The position numbers and the translations under genes were made by a program. Shown here piece by piece: positions 10,417-22,487 of a DNA stretch of 64,000 nt. The notes beneath the pieces were generated by a model, which ran no database searches, had not been told where the DNA came from, and saw only the letters and a program-made list of their open reading frames with translations. Source of the DNA: Lithobates sylvaticus (lineage: Eukaryota > Chordata > Amphibia > Anura > Ranidae). The stretch lies in assembly GCA_028564925.1 (NCBI GenBank), contig CM053031.1, forward strand, positions 166,025,084 to 166,089,083, in the 5' to 3' direction. Positions within the stretch are counted from its first letter, which is position 1. Each line of letters opens with the position of its first letter.

Positions 10417-11113
10417 TTTTTTTTACTTTAATCTTTATTAAACAGTTTTTTATCTTACAGACATTTACATTTACAAAATATATAGCAAGCCTATACAATA
10501 GTTAGTCCTGTCTGTTATTACCCCCTTTCCTTTACATTATTATTCTCCTTCTATCCACCCACGTCTACTGTCTCCCTCTCCAACCCCCCCCCCCCCCCCC
10601 CTTTTTGCACCCAACCCTATTTTCTGGTACTTTATATTAGCTCTTTGACAACCATGGTCTCCACATTTTCTCAAACTCTGTACGATTTCCTCTTTTCATG
10701 TAGGCTACTCTTTCTTTAGTGAGCGTTTCGTTTACACTTTCTACCCAGTTCTCAACTGTCGGTGGGTGCCTTGATTGCCTTGATTGCCACCTCAGAGTAA
10801 TCCTCTTCCTCGCTTGGAACAGACTCCTCAAAATGGCCACCGTAGTGCTCTTCTTTTCCCCTTGCTCCTGCCTATACCCCAGAATACACACCATCGCCTC
10901 GTTTACCAGCCCCGTGGAAAATCTTTCCCTCAGAGTCTGGGTCACCCCCTCCCGAAAGCGAAAAAGTTTCGGGCATCTCCATACCATATGTAGGAGGTCC
11001 CCTGTTCCCTGACATCTAGGGCATTTGTCGTCTACTCTTTTGCCAAATTTATACAAGCGTTTTGGGGTATAGTAGGCTCTGTTTAATAACATTAAATGAG
11101 ATACCTTAATTTA
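10188..11113 (-). mobile_element. 5'-truncated L1/Tx1 LINE inserted in the Penelope element
   Basis: A 15-base target duplication, cattccaacaacctt, flanks it at 10173-10187 and 11114-11128. The poly-A tail (poly-T on the plus strand) lies at about 10186-10202. The minus-strand frame 10637-11092 is the ORF2 C-terminus, with an L1-type cysteine-histidine knuckle: CPRCQGTGDLLHMVWRCP. AATAAA-like signals on the minus strand lie near 10440 and 10230. The endonuclease and polymerase parts were lost by 5' truncation. Confidence 0.9.
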
Positions 11114-12225
11114 CATTCCAACAACCTTATTCATGCTAAAAACTACAACAAAACCCACCGCAGGCAACTCCTACCTCCATTTTCAAAGCTGCCATCATCC
11201 AAGATGGATTTCGAACATACCAAAAAGCCAATTCTGCCGCCTAAAACACAACTGCACCTGCCTAGAAGATTACACAGAACAAAGCACGCTATTCAAAAAG
11301 AAATTTTCAGAAAAAGGATACCCCAGCACCCTAGTCAATGATGCCTACAATCACTTTCTCAGCGAAGTACCAAGATCAAACAAACCATCACCCATCACAT
11401 CTTCCCGAGCGCCTAGATTCATCACTCAATTTCATACACAACACAGAAAAATTGAAAAAATCTTCCACAAACACTGGGGCATACTACAAGAAGACCCCCA
11501 CCTCAAAGACAGTCTGGACAAAAAAACAAAAATGACATACAGAAGAGCACAAAACCTAAAAGGAAAAATAGCACCCAGTAAATTGAAGACACGAAAAAAC
11601 AATTCAAATCGCACAACCACTTTTTTAGAAGTCAAAGGCATGTACCAATGCCGAAAATACAACTGTCTTACATGCAAATTTGTTCAACACAAACAGAAAC
11701 ATTTTACCACAAAAGAACAAACTTACAAACTTGACCAATTCTACAACTGCTCTACGGAATTCGTAGTATACTGTCTCTCCTACCCATGTAACCTACTCTA
11801 TGTAGGCCGCACTAACACTACGAAAAAGATTTGGTGAACACAGACGATCGATCGAGGAAAAGAAGAACCTGACTATCCCAAGACATTTTACGGAATTCCA
11901 CCAAGGCTCCAACAATGGCCTACATGTTTGGGCCATAGAAACCATCCCTGACACTTTCCCTAGAGCGGAACGCATCAAACGCCTATGCGAGAGGGAAACC
12001 TTCTGGATCTACACCCTGGACAGTCTCAAGCCAGGAGGACTCAACGAGGAGATCGAAATCCACTCCATTTTTTAGCCTCCATTTTTTAGCCACCACTCGT
12101 TGTCCCCCATCTCCCTTTTTCCCCCCCCCTCCCCCAAAAATCCCCCCCTGCACAAAAATACCCCACTACCTTCTTCGAAACACCCCTCCCCCACTCCAAA
12201 GGACCAGCCCTGTGTAAAGTGTGTT

Positions 12226-12227
<2 letters not shown>

Positions 12228-12259
<32 letters not shown>

Positions 12260-12459
12260 TGCTTGCAAAAAATCTCTAATAAACCAAAAAACCTCCCAAG
12301 CCCCCCCCCCCCCCTTCTTCTTCTTATTATTATTTTTACCAGTCACCAACAGTCATCAGAGCAAGCGTCACTTCCCTCCCCCATCACACCATTTCCATCT
12401 CTTAAATTTTCCCCCCATCATCTACAAATATTTCCTGAAACTAGGAGCCATTGCACCTG

Positions 12460-12541
<82 letters not shown>
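12228..12541. repeat. TA microsatellites in the Penelope 3' region
   Basis: TA runs at about 12228-12251 and 12462-12541, the second almost 80 bases long, with C- and T-rich sequence between. Open frames here are only isoleucine-tyrosine repeats. Confidence 0.95.
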
Positions 12542-12545
<4 letters not shown>

Positions 12546-13308
12546 GTCTTTTTACATGTGTATATATATGTACACTTTCATGGAATTTTTCCTTATTATC
12601 TAAAAACATCATTTTTTTATATATATATTGTTATACATAACTTTCATATAAATTTTACTTATACAGATTTTATATAGATTTTTTAATACAGCTCTTAAAT
12701 ACAGCATTTTAATCACTTCCTATTCTTTCTCATTCTGATCACATCTATATCTCCATTCTGCAGCACACTCCAATTGCCCACATTTTTTTTTTTTATTTCA
12801 TGCATACTATAAACTCTCCCCTATATATAAATAATATATCCTCCATTTTCCACCCATCATCTCTCACCCCTTTCTCCATCCTTCCTTTTTATTTTTATTC
12901 CTCACCTCATCCACACTACTGTCATTCTATAATATATTGACCCACCAAACTACAATCCACATCAGCCCTCTCTCTCCCAGTCCCGCCCACACTCACATTC
13001 CCTCCCCCTCCTCATGATTGCTTCCACATCATCACCTTTCCCTCCCCCCCCCCCCCCCGCTCTTGCTATACACGTTTTTAACAGTCACAACATCTCAGCA
13101 CAAATTATGTTACCAAACATGAATGATCCTTTTAAACTTCTCACAACACTTCTAATACATGATCAGTGTTGGCCAATTTTAAAGTTTTTAAAGTTTTTAA
13201 AGTATAAAGATAGATACCCCCCCCCCATTTTTTTGTTTCTCCCACACTCCCCCTTCCCCCTTCCCCCACCATAAATATGTGTCAACAAGCTGCGGCTGTT
13301 TACACAGC

Positions 13309-13345
13309 CTGATGAAGGAGCACGCATGCTCCGAACGCGAGCGCT
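13309..13345 (+). ncRNA. Hammerhead-ribozyme-like motif of the Penelope element
   Basis: A perfect CTGATGA box at 13309-13315 is followed by a six-base-pair stem II (GGAGCA, loop CGCA, TGCTCC), then GAAC (13333-13336) and a minimal stem III CGC-GA-GCG. This is the known order of the small hammerheads of Penelope elements, in the right strand and near the 3' end. The GAAC box (normally GAAA) and the lack of an obvious stem I make catalysis doubtful. Confidence 0.5.
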
Positions 13346-14005
13346 TCCAACCACGCCTACCAACGTCATCAATCCTGCTGACGTGCCTATCCTGGGACGC
13401 ACTCACCTCGGAACCACGAGACGCAAGGGACCGGGGTGCGTTTCCCCACCATAGCCATGACACCGGAGGACGGCCGAGGACTTCAGACAAAATAAAGATA
13501 CCGCTACGTGCCTGATATTTTTAAACAAAGTGTGAGTACATACTTTCTTTTTATTTTCACATACAGTTCCCACTGTAATCAGACCCACTACTCTCAGAGC
13601 GGTGCTGCTCTTTCTCTTTTCTCCTGGCCGTTGGTTTTCGGGGTCTGCGGGCGGTGGGCTTATTGGAATCCGGGAGCCCCCTTTAATAAGGGGCCCCCAG
13701 ATTTCGGCCCCCCACCCTATGTGAATGAGTATGGGGTACGATGTACCCCTACCCATTCACCTAAGGTTTAAAAGTGTAAATAAAAAAACACACAATTTTT
13801 TTAAATATTTTATTGCACAGCTCCGGGGGTCTTCTTCCGTCTTGGGGGGTCTTCTCGCCGGACTCCTCCGCTCTCTTCTGCTCTTTTACCTAGCGGAGGA
13901 ACCCGGCTTTCTTCTTCGTCGCCGCCGTCGTCTGGGGGTCTCGTTCCGCCTTCGGGGTCTTCAGGGGTCTCTTCTGTTCTTGCCACTTCGTCGCCTTCTG
14001 CGTCG

Positions 14006-14037
<32 letters not shown>

Positions 14038-14389
14038 TTATTCCGATGTTGACTCGTCGCTCTCTCTGGCCAAAATGGCAGAGACACGCGATGTTGTGAC
14101 TTATTTTTTTAATACAAACGTTTTTATTGATGAGAAAGTGCAAAGACCTATATAAATGAGCGTATACTATCAGTCGTGTAACATTTACAGAAGTATGATC
14201 TGTTCTGCAGCATATACTGTTATACATAAAACCAACTTGGAAGTATACAAAGCTCAGAACTTCTAGATAGGGAACATTGTCTAACTAGTGCTCAGAAGAG
14301 TTATGGATTCTTATCTAAGGTTTTGTCTTAGAAAACTATCTAAGTAATAAACATATATAAAAATAACTGTTGTCATGGAATAAAATTAT

Positions 14390-16170
14390 TGTCACTACCA
14401 AGAGAACATAGTGTATTAGGGGCTAAAACTTTACGGGAGGAGGCTTCTGCATCCTGAATTATGTTTGTCGCCAACCTAATGTTGTCCGTAATTTGTCTAT
14501 TGGGGATGAAACCAGTTTGTTCAGGGCCTATCAGGGATGTGACTATAGGGGCAAGTCTGTTGGCTAAAATTTTACCTAGGATTTTAGTGTCATTATTCAG
14601 TACAGAAATAGGTCTATAGTTCTGAGGGAGAGTGTGGTCCTTATTCGGTTTTGGGATTAAGGTCATATTTGCGAAGAGCATCTCTGCAGGGGGCTTGTGT
14701 CCTTGAAAAGTGTGGTTCACCATTCTATTTAACTGTGGGGCTAATAAATGTACAAACTTTTTTGTAGTATAGGGAGGTAAATCCATCTGGGCCAGGAGCT
14801 GTGGAATTTTTAAATGATTTAATAACCTGGATTACTTCTTGTTCAGTGCAGGGGGCATTAAGAGTAGATAGCTGTTCCGCTGATAGTTTAGGGAGGTTCA
14901 GGGAGTCTAGCCATTGGGGGAGACCCGCTGCTGGGGGAGTGTCAGGGGGGGCTAATAGAGATTGGTAAAATGTAGTAAATATCTGCAGGACATCTTTAGG
15001 GTGGGATACCATCTGGCTGGCCCTATTCCTGAGTTTATAAACATGTGTGGGTTGGAAGGATTGGTGCAATTTGCGTGAGAACATACTAGATGACGAATTA
15101 CCATGTAGCATAAATTTCGCTTTGGACCACCGAAAGGATTTTTCAGTTTTATCTGAGAGAATAGAGTCTAACTCGTTTCTTTTTTGGTTAATTTGTGACA
15201 GGATATGTGGGGATTGGTCTTGGGAATGGGTATAAAACAGGTTGTGTAGGTCTTGGGAGAGTGTTTTTATTTTGGCCAGTTTTTGCCTTTTATTTCTAAC
15301 TGCTATTTCAATCAATTGGCACCTTAGGACTGCTTTGTGGGCCATCCATAAGGAGTGAGGGGATATATCATCTGTATTGTTGAGGTGAAAATATTCTTCT
15401 AGGTTCGTAGCTATCTGTGCAGAGATTGCAGGGTCAGACAACAACGAGTCATTCAGTCTCCATGTGGCCACTGATGAAGAGAGGCCTACATGTGACGTTT
15501 GAAATGAGACTACATGATGGTCTGACCATGGGCATACCTTTATATCTGCTTTAGCTGAGTTGGCTACTAGGATGGGGGAGGAGAGGATATAGTCTAGTCT
15601 TGCATAGCTGCCATGGGGGTTAGAATAGTGGGTATATTCTCTCGCCCCTATATTCAGGGCTCTCCAGGTGTCTAGGAGTTGCAAGGTGGACAAGGCTTTC
15701 GTCAAGGATTTGGGGAAAGTGATGGCATAATGAGAGGACCTGCTTCTATCTAATATGGGGTGTGCAACTGAGTTAAAATCCCCGCCAATGACCAGGTGAG
15801 GAGAGATGTATCTATCCAAAATCTTTAAGAATTCAGTAAAGAACCTACTGTGGGCTAAATTAGGAGCATATATATTGGCAATGGTGATTGCCTTACCTTT
15901 AATTTGCCCTTGTAAAATTAAAAATCTGCTATTAGGGTCTTTGTAAGTGCGGGAGACCTCAAATAAAACATTATTTTTCACAAAAATTGCAACCCCTCTG
16001 GCCTTGGACTCGAACGTGGTAAAAAAGTTAAGTTTATATGTCAAAAAAGCAAGGATGAGATGTGTTAGAGAAATGGGTCTCCTGCAATAGAATAATATCA
16101 GCCCCCATTTGCTTATAGGATCTGAAGGCTTTTCTCCTTTTTGTGGGGGAGTTAAGACCCTGCACATTAT
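14390..16170 (-). pseudogene. L1-A ORF2 remnant: endonuclease and partial reverse transcriptase
   Basis: An apurinic-type endonuclease is seen as VIGGDFNSV, YARLDYILSS and WSDHHVVSF (about 15500-15810). The polymerase begins with APGPDGFTSLYYKK (about 14770-14800), then in another frame LIPKPNKD, NYRPISVLN and GPEQTGFIPNRQ (about 14480-14670). The aspartate catalytic block and the C-terminal knuckle are missing. The sequence runs straight into the 3' UTR near 14390. Confidence 0.85.
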
Positions 16171-17004
16171 GTGAGATAATGTGTAAACCCATTATGTTGG
16201 GGGGTTAGTTAGCTGATCAAGTGATTCCAAGGCAAGGTTATAGCCACCCGGAGTCCAAAGCCAGAGAGTGTCACCTCTATCCGTGGAATAAGGCACAAAA
16301 TGAGTATATCTGTCAAGGCCATCATATGCACAATACAGCATTCTGCACATGTTGGCGCTTTTGGTAGCAATGGAATAATGGTAGTATGGCATCATGACAA
16401 TAAAAAAATAAAAATAAACATATAAAACCTTATAACATGTATGGGGTCTGGAGGAATAATCCATCCAGACTACCTGAGAACCTTACTGTGGACTAACAAG
16501 TAGTCCAATGTCACACTCGCTCCCCACGGAATCCTCCGGAGAGGATATGGGGTTCGGGGGGTGGGCTCAGGGTTGAGAACACGTCCAGGTTCTCGTTGTG
16601 GTCTCTCAGACCAGGCAAAGGAGAGAGTCCGTACTGAGCAAGTGTGAAAGGGGTAAACCACGAACGGGCCAAACTAGAGACTCCGCGGGATCGGAGACAA
16701 TATGTGACGAGTGAAAGACCTGTTGCCGACAGGGGTCACATTAGGGGGTGAAAATGTGGGGAAAAAGTGAAAAATCACAAAAATTATTATATATAAAAAA
16801 AGGGGGGGGGGGAGTCAAATCAAGGGGAGAGAGGGAGAAGAAAAAAATAAACAAATCAGGGGGGAGAAAAAATCAGGGAGAAAAAAAGGAAAAAAAAAAA
16901 AAAGGGGCCCAGCGAACCTATGCGATCCGGGAGAACAGACAGTCAGTCTTCTCATAGCTTTGAGTCAGGGGAGACGAAGAGAGCTTCCATAGAGATGCTG
17001 CTTG

Positions 17005-18012
17005 TCAGTAGTCCGGTTGAGGAGGAGGCCTGCGGGATCTGCGGTCTCTTTGCGGCGAAGGTGTAGCCCAAATCGGTGATAGACGGGGGGTGGATGGAGT
17101 CCTGACAGCGTGCTGTGGTTCCAGGAGGCAGAGTTTGACCAGGATTTCTTTGCCTTCTCTGATCGTGGAGGCTACATACGTGGTGCCATTGTGTGGAGTA
17201 ATCAATTTAAAGGGAAAACCCCATCGGTACCTTATTTGAGCCGATTGTAGGACGGTCGTTATCTCTTTCATCTGCCTGCGTTTCTCCAGAGTCGCCGGGG
17301 AGATGTCGGAATATATTTGCAGAGGGAGACCGTCCAGCATAATGTGAGGGGTGTTGCGGGAAGCTTTAAGGATTTCTTCTTTAGTTAGGTAGTCCTTAAG
17401 ATGATGTCTCTTGGTGGTTTTTCTGGCGGAGGCTTGGGTCTGAGCGCTCGGTGCAAACGGTCACAGGTAAACGCGTCAATGGAGAGTTCAGGCAGGAGGG
17501 AGTGAAACAGTCTATTGATGGCATCTGTTAGGTCCGTTACCGACTCCGGGACTCCTCGGACTCTGATGTTGTTCCTCCTGTTACGGTTGTCCAAATCTTC
17601 CATGTGGTTTTTGGAGTTGGACAACCGTGTCTGCCAGCGATTCATGATCCCTCCTAAGATCCGTAAAAGCGAGGTGCAATTCGTCATGCTTCACCTCGAG
17701 GAGGTCTGTGCGGTTGCCGAGCGTGGAGATCTCATGGGAGAGGGTGCTGGTGGTCTTATGTAGTTCGGCCTGGAACTTTCTGGCTAGTCTATCGTACATG
17801 GCCGCCAGGCTGTCCTCCAGGTCAGTAAGTTGTGCTGCTTGTTCCCCCTGTTGTGTCTGGGGGAGAGCCGCAGAGCTTGGATCGCGTGGCGGGGTCTTTG
17901 GCTGGGCGCCATTTTGCGACATCCCGGCCTGTTCGCGGGCTCGCAGAAGGTAATTTGTAAGTGACCGCTGAGCGGTTTTGGGTTTGGATTTTTTGCCTGT
18001 CGGCATGCACAA
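17005..18012 (-). pseudogene. L1-A ORF1 remnant (RNA-binding chaperone)
   Basis: It starts near 18006 with MPTGKKSKPK, then a coiled coil (about 17700-17880), then the RRM-type block NRRNNIRVRGVPESV (near 17570), and the C-terminal domain with RYRWGFPFKL (near 17220). The frame changes near 17600 and again around 17340-17390, so it is broken. In L1 elements this protein trimerises and coats the element's RNA. Confidence 0.8.
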
Positions 18013-18999
18013 ATGGTCCCTCGGGAGGGAGAGCTACCTTTTGGTGCTGTAGTTGAAGTTTTAGCATCCCGGGGAGTGCTATTCGTCTCCGAAGGCACGG
18101 AGCTCCTTGCTTTAGCTGCTGCTCTGCTTCGCGCCGCGCATGCCCAAGCGATGTTGTGACTTATATAGGGACAAGGAGCGGGGTCACATGCTCATGTCAC
18201 ATGGTGACCCCGCCCCCATATGATGTCACAGTCCCGGAGGATGCGAGAAGACCCCCCAAGACGGAAGAAGACCCCCGGAGCTGTGTAATAAAATATTAAA
18301 AAAAATTGTGTGGGTTTTTTTATTTACACTTTTACACCTAGGTGAATGGGTAGGGGTACATCGTATACCATACTCATTCACATAGGGTGGGGGGTCGGGA
18401 TCTGGGGGCTCCCGCATTCCGATAAGCCCCCCCGCCCGCAGACCCCGACAACCAACAGCCAGGGTTGTCGGGAAGAGGCCCTTGTCCTCATCAACATGGC
18501 GACTAGGTGCTTTGGGGTGGGGGGCACCCCCATGTTGAGGGCGCGCGGCCTGGTACGGCTCAGGAGGGGGGGCGCTCGCTCATCCCCACCCCCTTTCCTG
18601 GCCATCCGGGCTGCGAGCTCGGATAAGCGTCTGAGATGGATTTGGGGGGAACCCCACGCCGTTTTTTCGGCGTAGGGATTCCCCTTTAAATCCATGCCAG
18701 GTGACGGGGCTAGCGCGGCGGCATTCACTGCCTTCGCTAGTCCCATCTACCTGCAGTCACGTTCTAAATGAACGGACTTTCCGATCTTGTGTTGGCAAGT
18801 CCGTTCATTTCAAAAGTCCCGCGGACTAGCACACAGACCGCGGGATTGTCCGCCGAACTCGCGAGTCCAGCGGACAATTTTAAGTCTGAACTTAAGTCTG
18901 AAGCGCCCACACATGGGCGGATTGTCCGGCGGACTCCAGTCCTGCGGACAATCCCGCAGGAAAGTCCGCTCGTGTGTACGCGGCCTAAGAGTTGACATT

Positions 19000-20040
19000 T
19001 TGTTTCATAGCCCTTAACGAATGAACGAATCATGTCAAATTAATTCGTTACTTTTGCTATAATTTCTTTCAAATTAGTTGAAATTCGTTATTTTTTTCTT
19101 CGTACATTCGGATGCAAAATTCGGCCCAACTATGATTCGTTAGGAAACTAATTGCATGTGTCTTCTGAAGTCCTCTATAGGTCTAAAGTGTTTGGTATAG
19201 GTAATTGAATGCTTTGAGCGTGTAATTGGTGTCAGTGTTGTGTGGAGTAGTTTCATTTTTAGTGGAGTAATTTCATTAGTAGATGGTAGAAGGCATCCCC
19301 GTTCTGGTGAGATATTTGGATATAGATAGAAAGAAGTCTTAATATTGTTTTGTGTAGAGGATGATTTCATAGGATTGTGTAGTTGTCTGGCGAACACGTT
19401 TTATATAGAGATATAATGTGAGGAGTAGTTTTCTATCAGACCGGTAAGGCTGTGTAAAATAGTCCAAAGTCCAGTGGCAAGTTATAGTGATAAAGGTGCA
19501 CACAATAACCGCTCAGATAGGTAAAGAGCAAGGGTTCTCTGGACGCAGAGTCCGCCAAAAGTGATTTGAATAGTATGGGCAATGGGCCGTCCATAGTGGG
19601 GGGGAAATCAGGCCTCTCAGTCAGACAGCTGCATAGTACATGAAATATGGGTATGGGGCTAAGGCCATTAGACCCCTTAGAAGTTGGCATACATGGTACA
19701 GCATGGTGTATTCCTTTGGAAGGTACTTTTGATGTCTGGAGGTGGGAAAAACTAATCACTGAGTTTAAAATGAGACTCCAGCCTAAAAAGCCCTTGGAAG
19801 TAGCTCAGCTATGTCTTCAAAAATCTTTGCATTGGTATATGCCCCACCCCCTGTAAGTGCCCAGGTCCATATGTCTTTGTTTGCCAGTCTCTTGAAAATG
19901 GAAAGAACTTATTTTTAAAATGTGCATCCTTTTGAGTCCATTGTCATTCACATCCATTTCTAATCAGCACTGAGCACCAATATATGAAAGCCCACTGAAC
20001 ACAAATGTAAAATGGGCCCTAAGCACCATTACTCTATATA
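19000..20040. other. Unassigned non-coding stretch
   Basis: 19008-19145 is rich in 'aattcgtta' and 'attcggcc' words on both strands, like the edge of a decayed foldback element. From 19150 to 20040 I recognise no element and no credible gene. Open frames here (for example 19436-19759 minus, 19647-19856 plus) are short and lack known motifs. Confidence 0.4.
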
Positions 20041-21490
20041 ACGGTTCGGCCCGAGCATGAGTTCGGCCGAACATTTGCCTGTTCGGCCGTTCGCCTAACA
20101 CCAGAATGTGCAGGGTGTTCGACCTGACGAACACCATGCAATGCATTGAGCGCTGCACAGTGCATTCTGCACCCTGACTGGGCAAAGCACAATGTAAGCT
20201 ATTTGTTAAGGATCGGGGCCGGGAAGCAAGCGGTGGCGTCCTTAACAACCGATGAGTTATCAGCTGTCAATGGGTTTCCCTGCTGACAGCTGGGAAGAAG
20301 AATAAAGAAAAAACTGTGTGCCCCCCCCCCCCCAGTCCATACCAGGCCCTTTGGATCTGGTATGGATTTGGAGGGGAACCCCATGCCAAAATAATAAAAA
20401 AAAAAAACGTGTGGGGTCCCCACCAAAATCTGTATCAGATTCTTATTCAGGCATGCAGCCTGGTAGGTCAGGAAAAGCGAGCGAACCATACTAGGCCACA
20501 TGCCCTCAATGGGGGGTGGGTGTGGAGGTCTGTGGGTAGAGGGCTTGTCGAAATCTGGAAGCCCCCTTTAACGGGGGGGGGCCTTGATCCCGCCCCCATG
20601 TGAATGAGTATTGGAAGTAGCTCAACCAATCTACCCCCCTATCCATTCACCATAAAAGCGTTGACTCGAAAAATAAAATAAACGCTCCTGCCTCCTGGGA
20701 GGCCTCTTGCCGAATGCCTGCTCTGCACTTTGACATCTCTTAATTAAGTAAGATGCTGGGCCACCTGGCCACGTCACCAACTTCTGTCATCACATGCTCA
20801 GAAAGCACCAGTCCGTGATGTCAGAAGGAGGTGCTGCCACAGTGTGACATGGCCAGGTGGGTCCCACCCCTTTCCTGACCTGCTAGGCTGCAAGCACAGT
20901 AAGGGTCTGGTGTGGATTTTGGGAGGGGTCCCAATTTTTTTTCATTTTGGCTTGGGGGTTCTCCTTAAAATCCCAAAGGGTCTGGTATGGACTGGGGGGG
21001 GGGGGGGACCCCACACCACTTCTTTCTTAATTTTTCAATAGCTGGGAGCCAGCAAGTGCAACCGCGAGTCATTTTTATTAAATGGAATTTGACAATTTTT
21101 TTTTTCTTTAGAAATTCTATTTTTGCTGCATGTTTTTAAGCATGCTGCAGATATGCCACTTTACATGCACACTAAAGAGACTAAGGAATTTTTCATTTTA
21201 ATTGTTGCACCTTAAGCATAATTAAAATCACTGCTCCTGAAAAAAAACTATTGTTTAAAAAAAAATTGTATTGATACATGTCCCTCCAGGGCAGTGCCCA
21301 GACCCCCATACCAATTTTATGGCCAATTACCTGAATATAAGCCTTCAAAATGGGCACCTTTTTGATTTTCCCAGTTTTGCTCCAATAGACTTCAATGGTG
21401 TTCGAAGTTTGGGTTAGAACATTACCCCTGTTCGGAAGTTCTGCTGCAAACCGAAAAGGGGAGGTGTTCAGCCCATGTCTAACTGTATAT
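20041..21490. mobile_element. Foldback-type non-autonomous element carrying the GC-rich cassette
   Basis: The left end has 'gttcggccgaac' words. The right end has 'cttcaatggtgttcgaag' and 'ctgttcggaag', like the inner ends of the hAT element at 45184. Inside are the cassette (20330-20620: 'ggtatggatttg', 'tcttattcaggc', 'ggccacatgccctcaa', 'atgtgaatgag') and a second, inverted, cassette-like part at 20860-21010. No transposase. Exact ends and target duplication were not found. Confidence 0.55.
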
Positions 21491-21499
21491 AACAGGAGC

Positions 21500-21861
21500 C
21501 TATCACTGAGAAACAATGTAAAAGGGAAGAGGAATCCTGAGGCAATCTCTACCACCCTGCTCAGCAAGTTGCTGCATCCTGACTGGGGACTGTTGCCCCG
21601 AGCCATCCATGCTGGTGAAGCGCAAATCTGGGAAGAAACAGCCTCCTCCGAAGCCTCAGAGCTCCCCTCCTGGGACACATGGGGCAGCCTAAACTCCAGC
21701 GTCGTCGCAGATCATTTGTGGATGTCCACAAACGGCTGAGAGAGAACGGCTTCAAGTATATTATGTTGTACCCCAGCAAGCTGCAAGTTGAACATCAGGA
21801 CTCAGTCAAGTTTTTTGAAACCCCATCAGATGCTGCCAACTGGCTGGACTCCATCGATTAA
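21500..21861 (+). pseudogene. L1-B ORF1 C-terminus
   Basis: The 60-residue frame 21679-21861 has RRRRSFVDVHKRL, then ENGFKYIMLYPSKLQVEH and FFETPSDAANWLDS. That is the end of L1/Tx1 ORF1 proteins (a 'YPAKL...F.tp.eA..wL' pattern). Upstream 21500-21670 holds a related proline/serine-rich piece. The inter-ORF spacer of the same element continues to about 22487. ORF2 pieces follow after two MITEs. Confidence 0.6.
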
Positions 21862-22487
21862 CATCCAGGTGTAATTTCTGTGTTTTTTGGCCCAGTTTGT
21901 GTGATGCCTCCCCTTTTCTAATATGTACCCATGCTTGGGACTTTATCTCATGTTTTGTATCCCCTTTACCCTGGCCTCATGACAGCCTCATATACACTAT
22001 AGGTGCCCTAAACTTTGCTTGTATTATCAAGATCACAATTGCCTTTTAGTCCATTGAGCCGGAGGACCTTTTATGGAACTGTTTCCTATATTCTCCACTC
22101 TGTTGAGTATATAAGTACTCTTCGGACAGTATACCAGTTTTGGGGAAATAAGGTCCTTCCGGCTTTTTCTAGTTTAAACTGTTTGCTATGCTGGTGAGAC
22201 AGGGGGGACTGGCTTTATTTTTTGGAACATTTTTGTTTGTTTTTTCTACTGACTTTTTCAGTATATTTTTTCCGTTACCGTTCCCATAGTTTTTTTGGGG
22301 TCACACTTTCTCAACTACTGTTTTGAGGTTGGCCAGCAGGGATGAACTTTTCCTGTGTGCTTGTCACTGTTTTGCTTTTTTGAGTTATGCACAGCTTTGT
22401 AAGTGGTTTGGTATGGCTCCTGACTCCTTTTATGTAACTGGCTCACTATCTAGTGGGCGTTTTTGGTACTACATGTATCTATACAAC

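Larger units (their letters stand above)
9990..12075 (+). pseudogene. Penelope polyprotein remnant: reverse transcriptase and GIY-YIG endonuclease
   Basis: Before the L1 insertion, YFGRYIDDIVIIWDG (near 10018-10062) is the catalytic block typical of Penelope reverse transcriptases. After it, 11133-11837 carries the linker with FCRLKHNCTC and CRKYNCLTC cysteine pairs and then FVVYCLSYPCNLLYVGRT, the GIY-YIG start. The rest of the nuclease (RFGEHRRSIEE ... LKPGGLNEEI) lies in another frame to the stop near 12073. A stop also lies near 10159, shortly before the L1 insertion. The protein would nick the target and prime reverse transcription. Confidence 0.85.
9970..13621 (+). mobile_element. Penelope-like element, 5'-truncated
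   Basis: It interrupts the foldback arm exactly where 'cgacaaccc' should continue with 'tggctgttgg' (compare 18448-18470 inverted), so both borders are seen. Contents: C-terminal part of a Penelope reverse transcriptase, a GIY-YIG endonuclease, a long AT-rich 3' region with TA microsatellites, and a hammerhead-like motif at 13309. Penelope elements are known for combining these parts. The N-terminal half is missing. An L1 fragment splits it at 10188-11113. Confidence 0.85.
14105..18147 (-). mobile_element. L1/Tx1-type LINE (L1-A)
   Basis: A 17-base target duplication, gcgatgttgtgacttat, lies at 14088-14104 and 18148-18164. Read on the minus strand, the order is ORF1, ORF2 endonuclease, the first part of the reverse transcriptase, then a jump to the 3' UTR ending with AATAAA and a short A tail. 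The catalytic half of the polymerase is gone by internal deletion, so it is dead though flanked by an intact duplication. It sits in the centre of the foldback element. Confidence 0.9.
9521..18990. mobile_element. Foldback DNA element split by two retroelement insertions
   Basis: Left arm 9521-9969 plus 13622-13870 matches, inverted, right arm about 18225-18960. Shared blocks include the GTCCG-rich outer end, 'cagtcacgttctaaatgaac', 'ccaggtgacggggctagcg', the GC-rich cassette ('gacccttatcc', 'ggacaagggcctcttcccga'), and 'ccctacccattcac'. The middle (13870-14104 and 18165-18225) is unique. No transposase was seen, so it is non-autonomous. The Penelope element sits between the left-arm parts and the L1-A element in the middle. 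No target duplication was identified at the outer ends, so the superfamily is open. Confidence 0.75.

Noticed and set aside
12219-12640. Isoleucine/tyrosine-rich open frames
   Set aside because: Translation of TA microsatellites.
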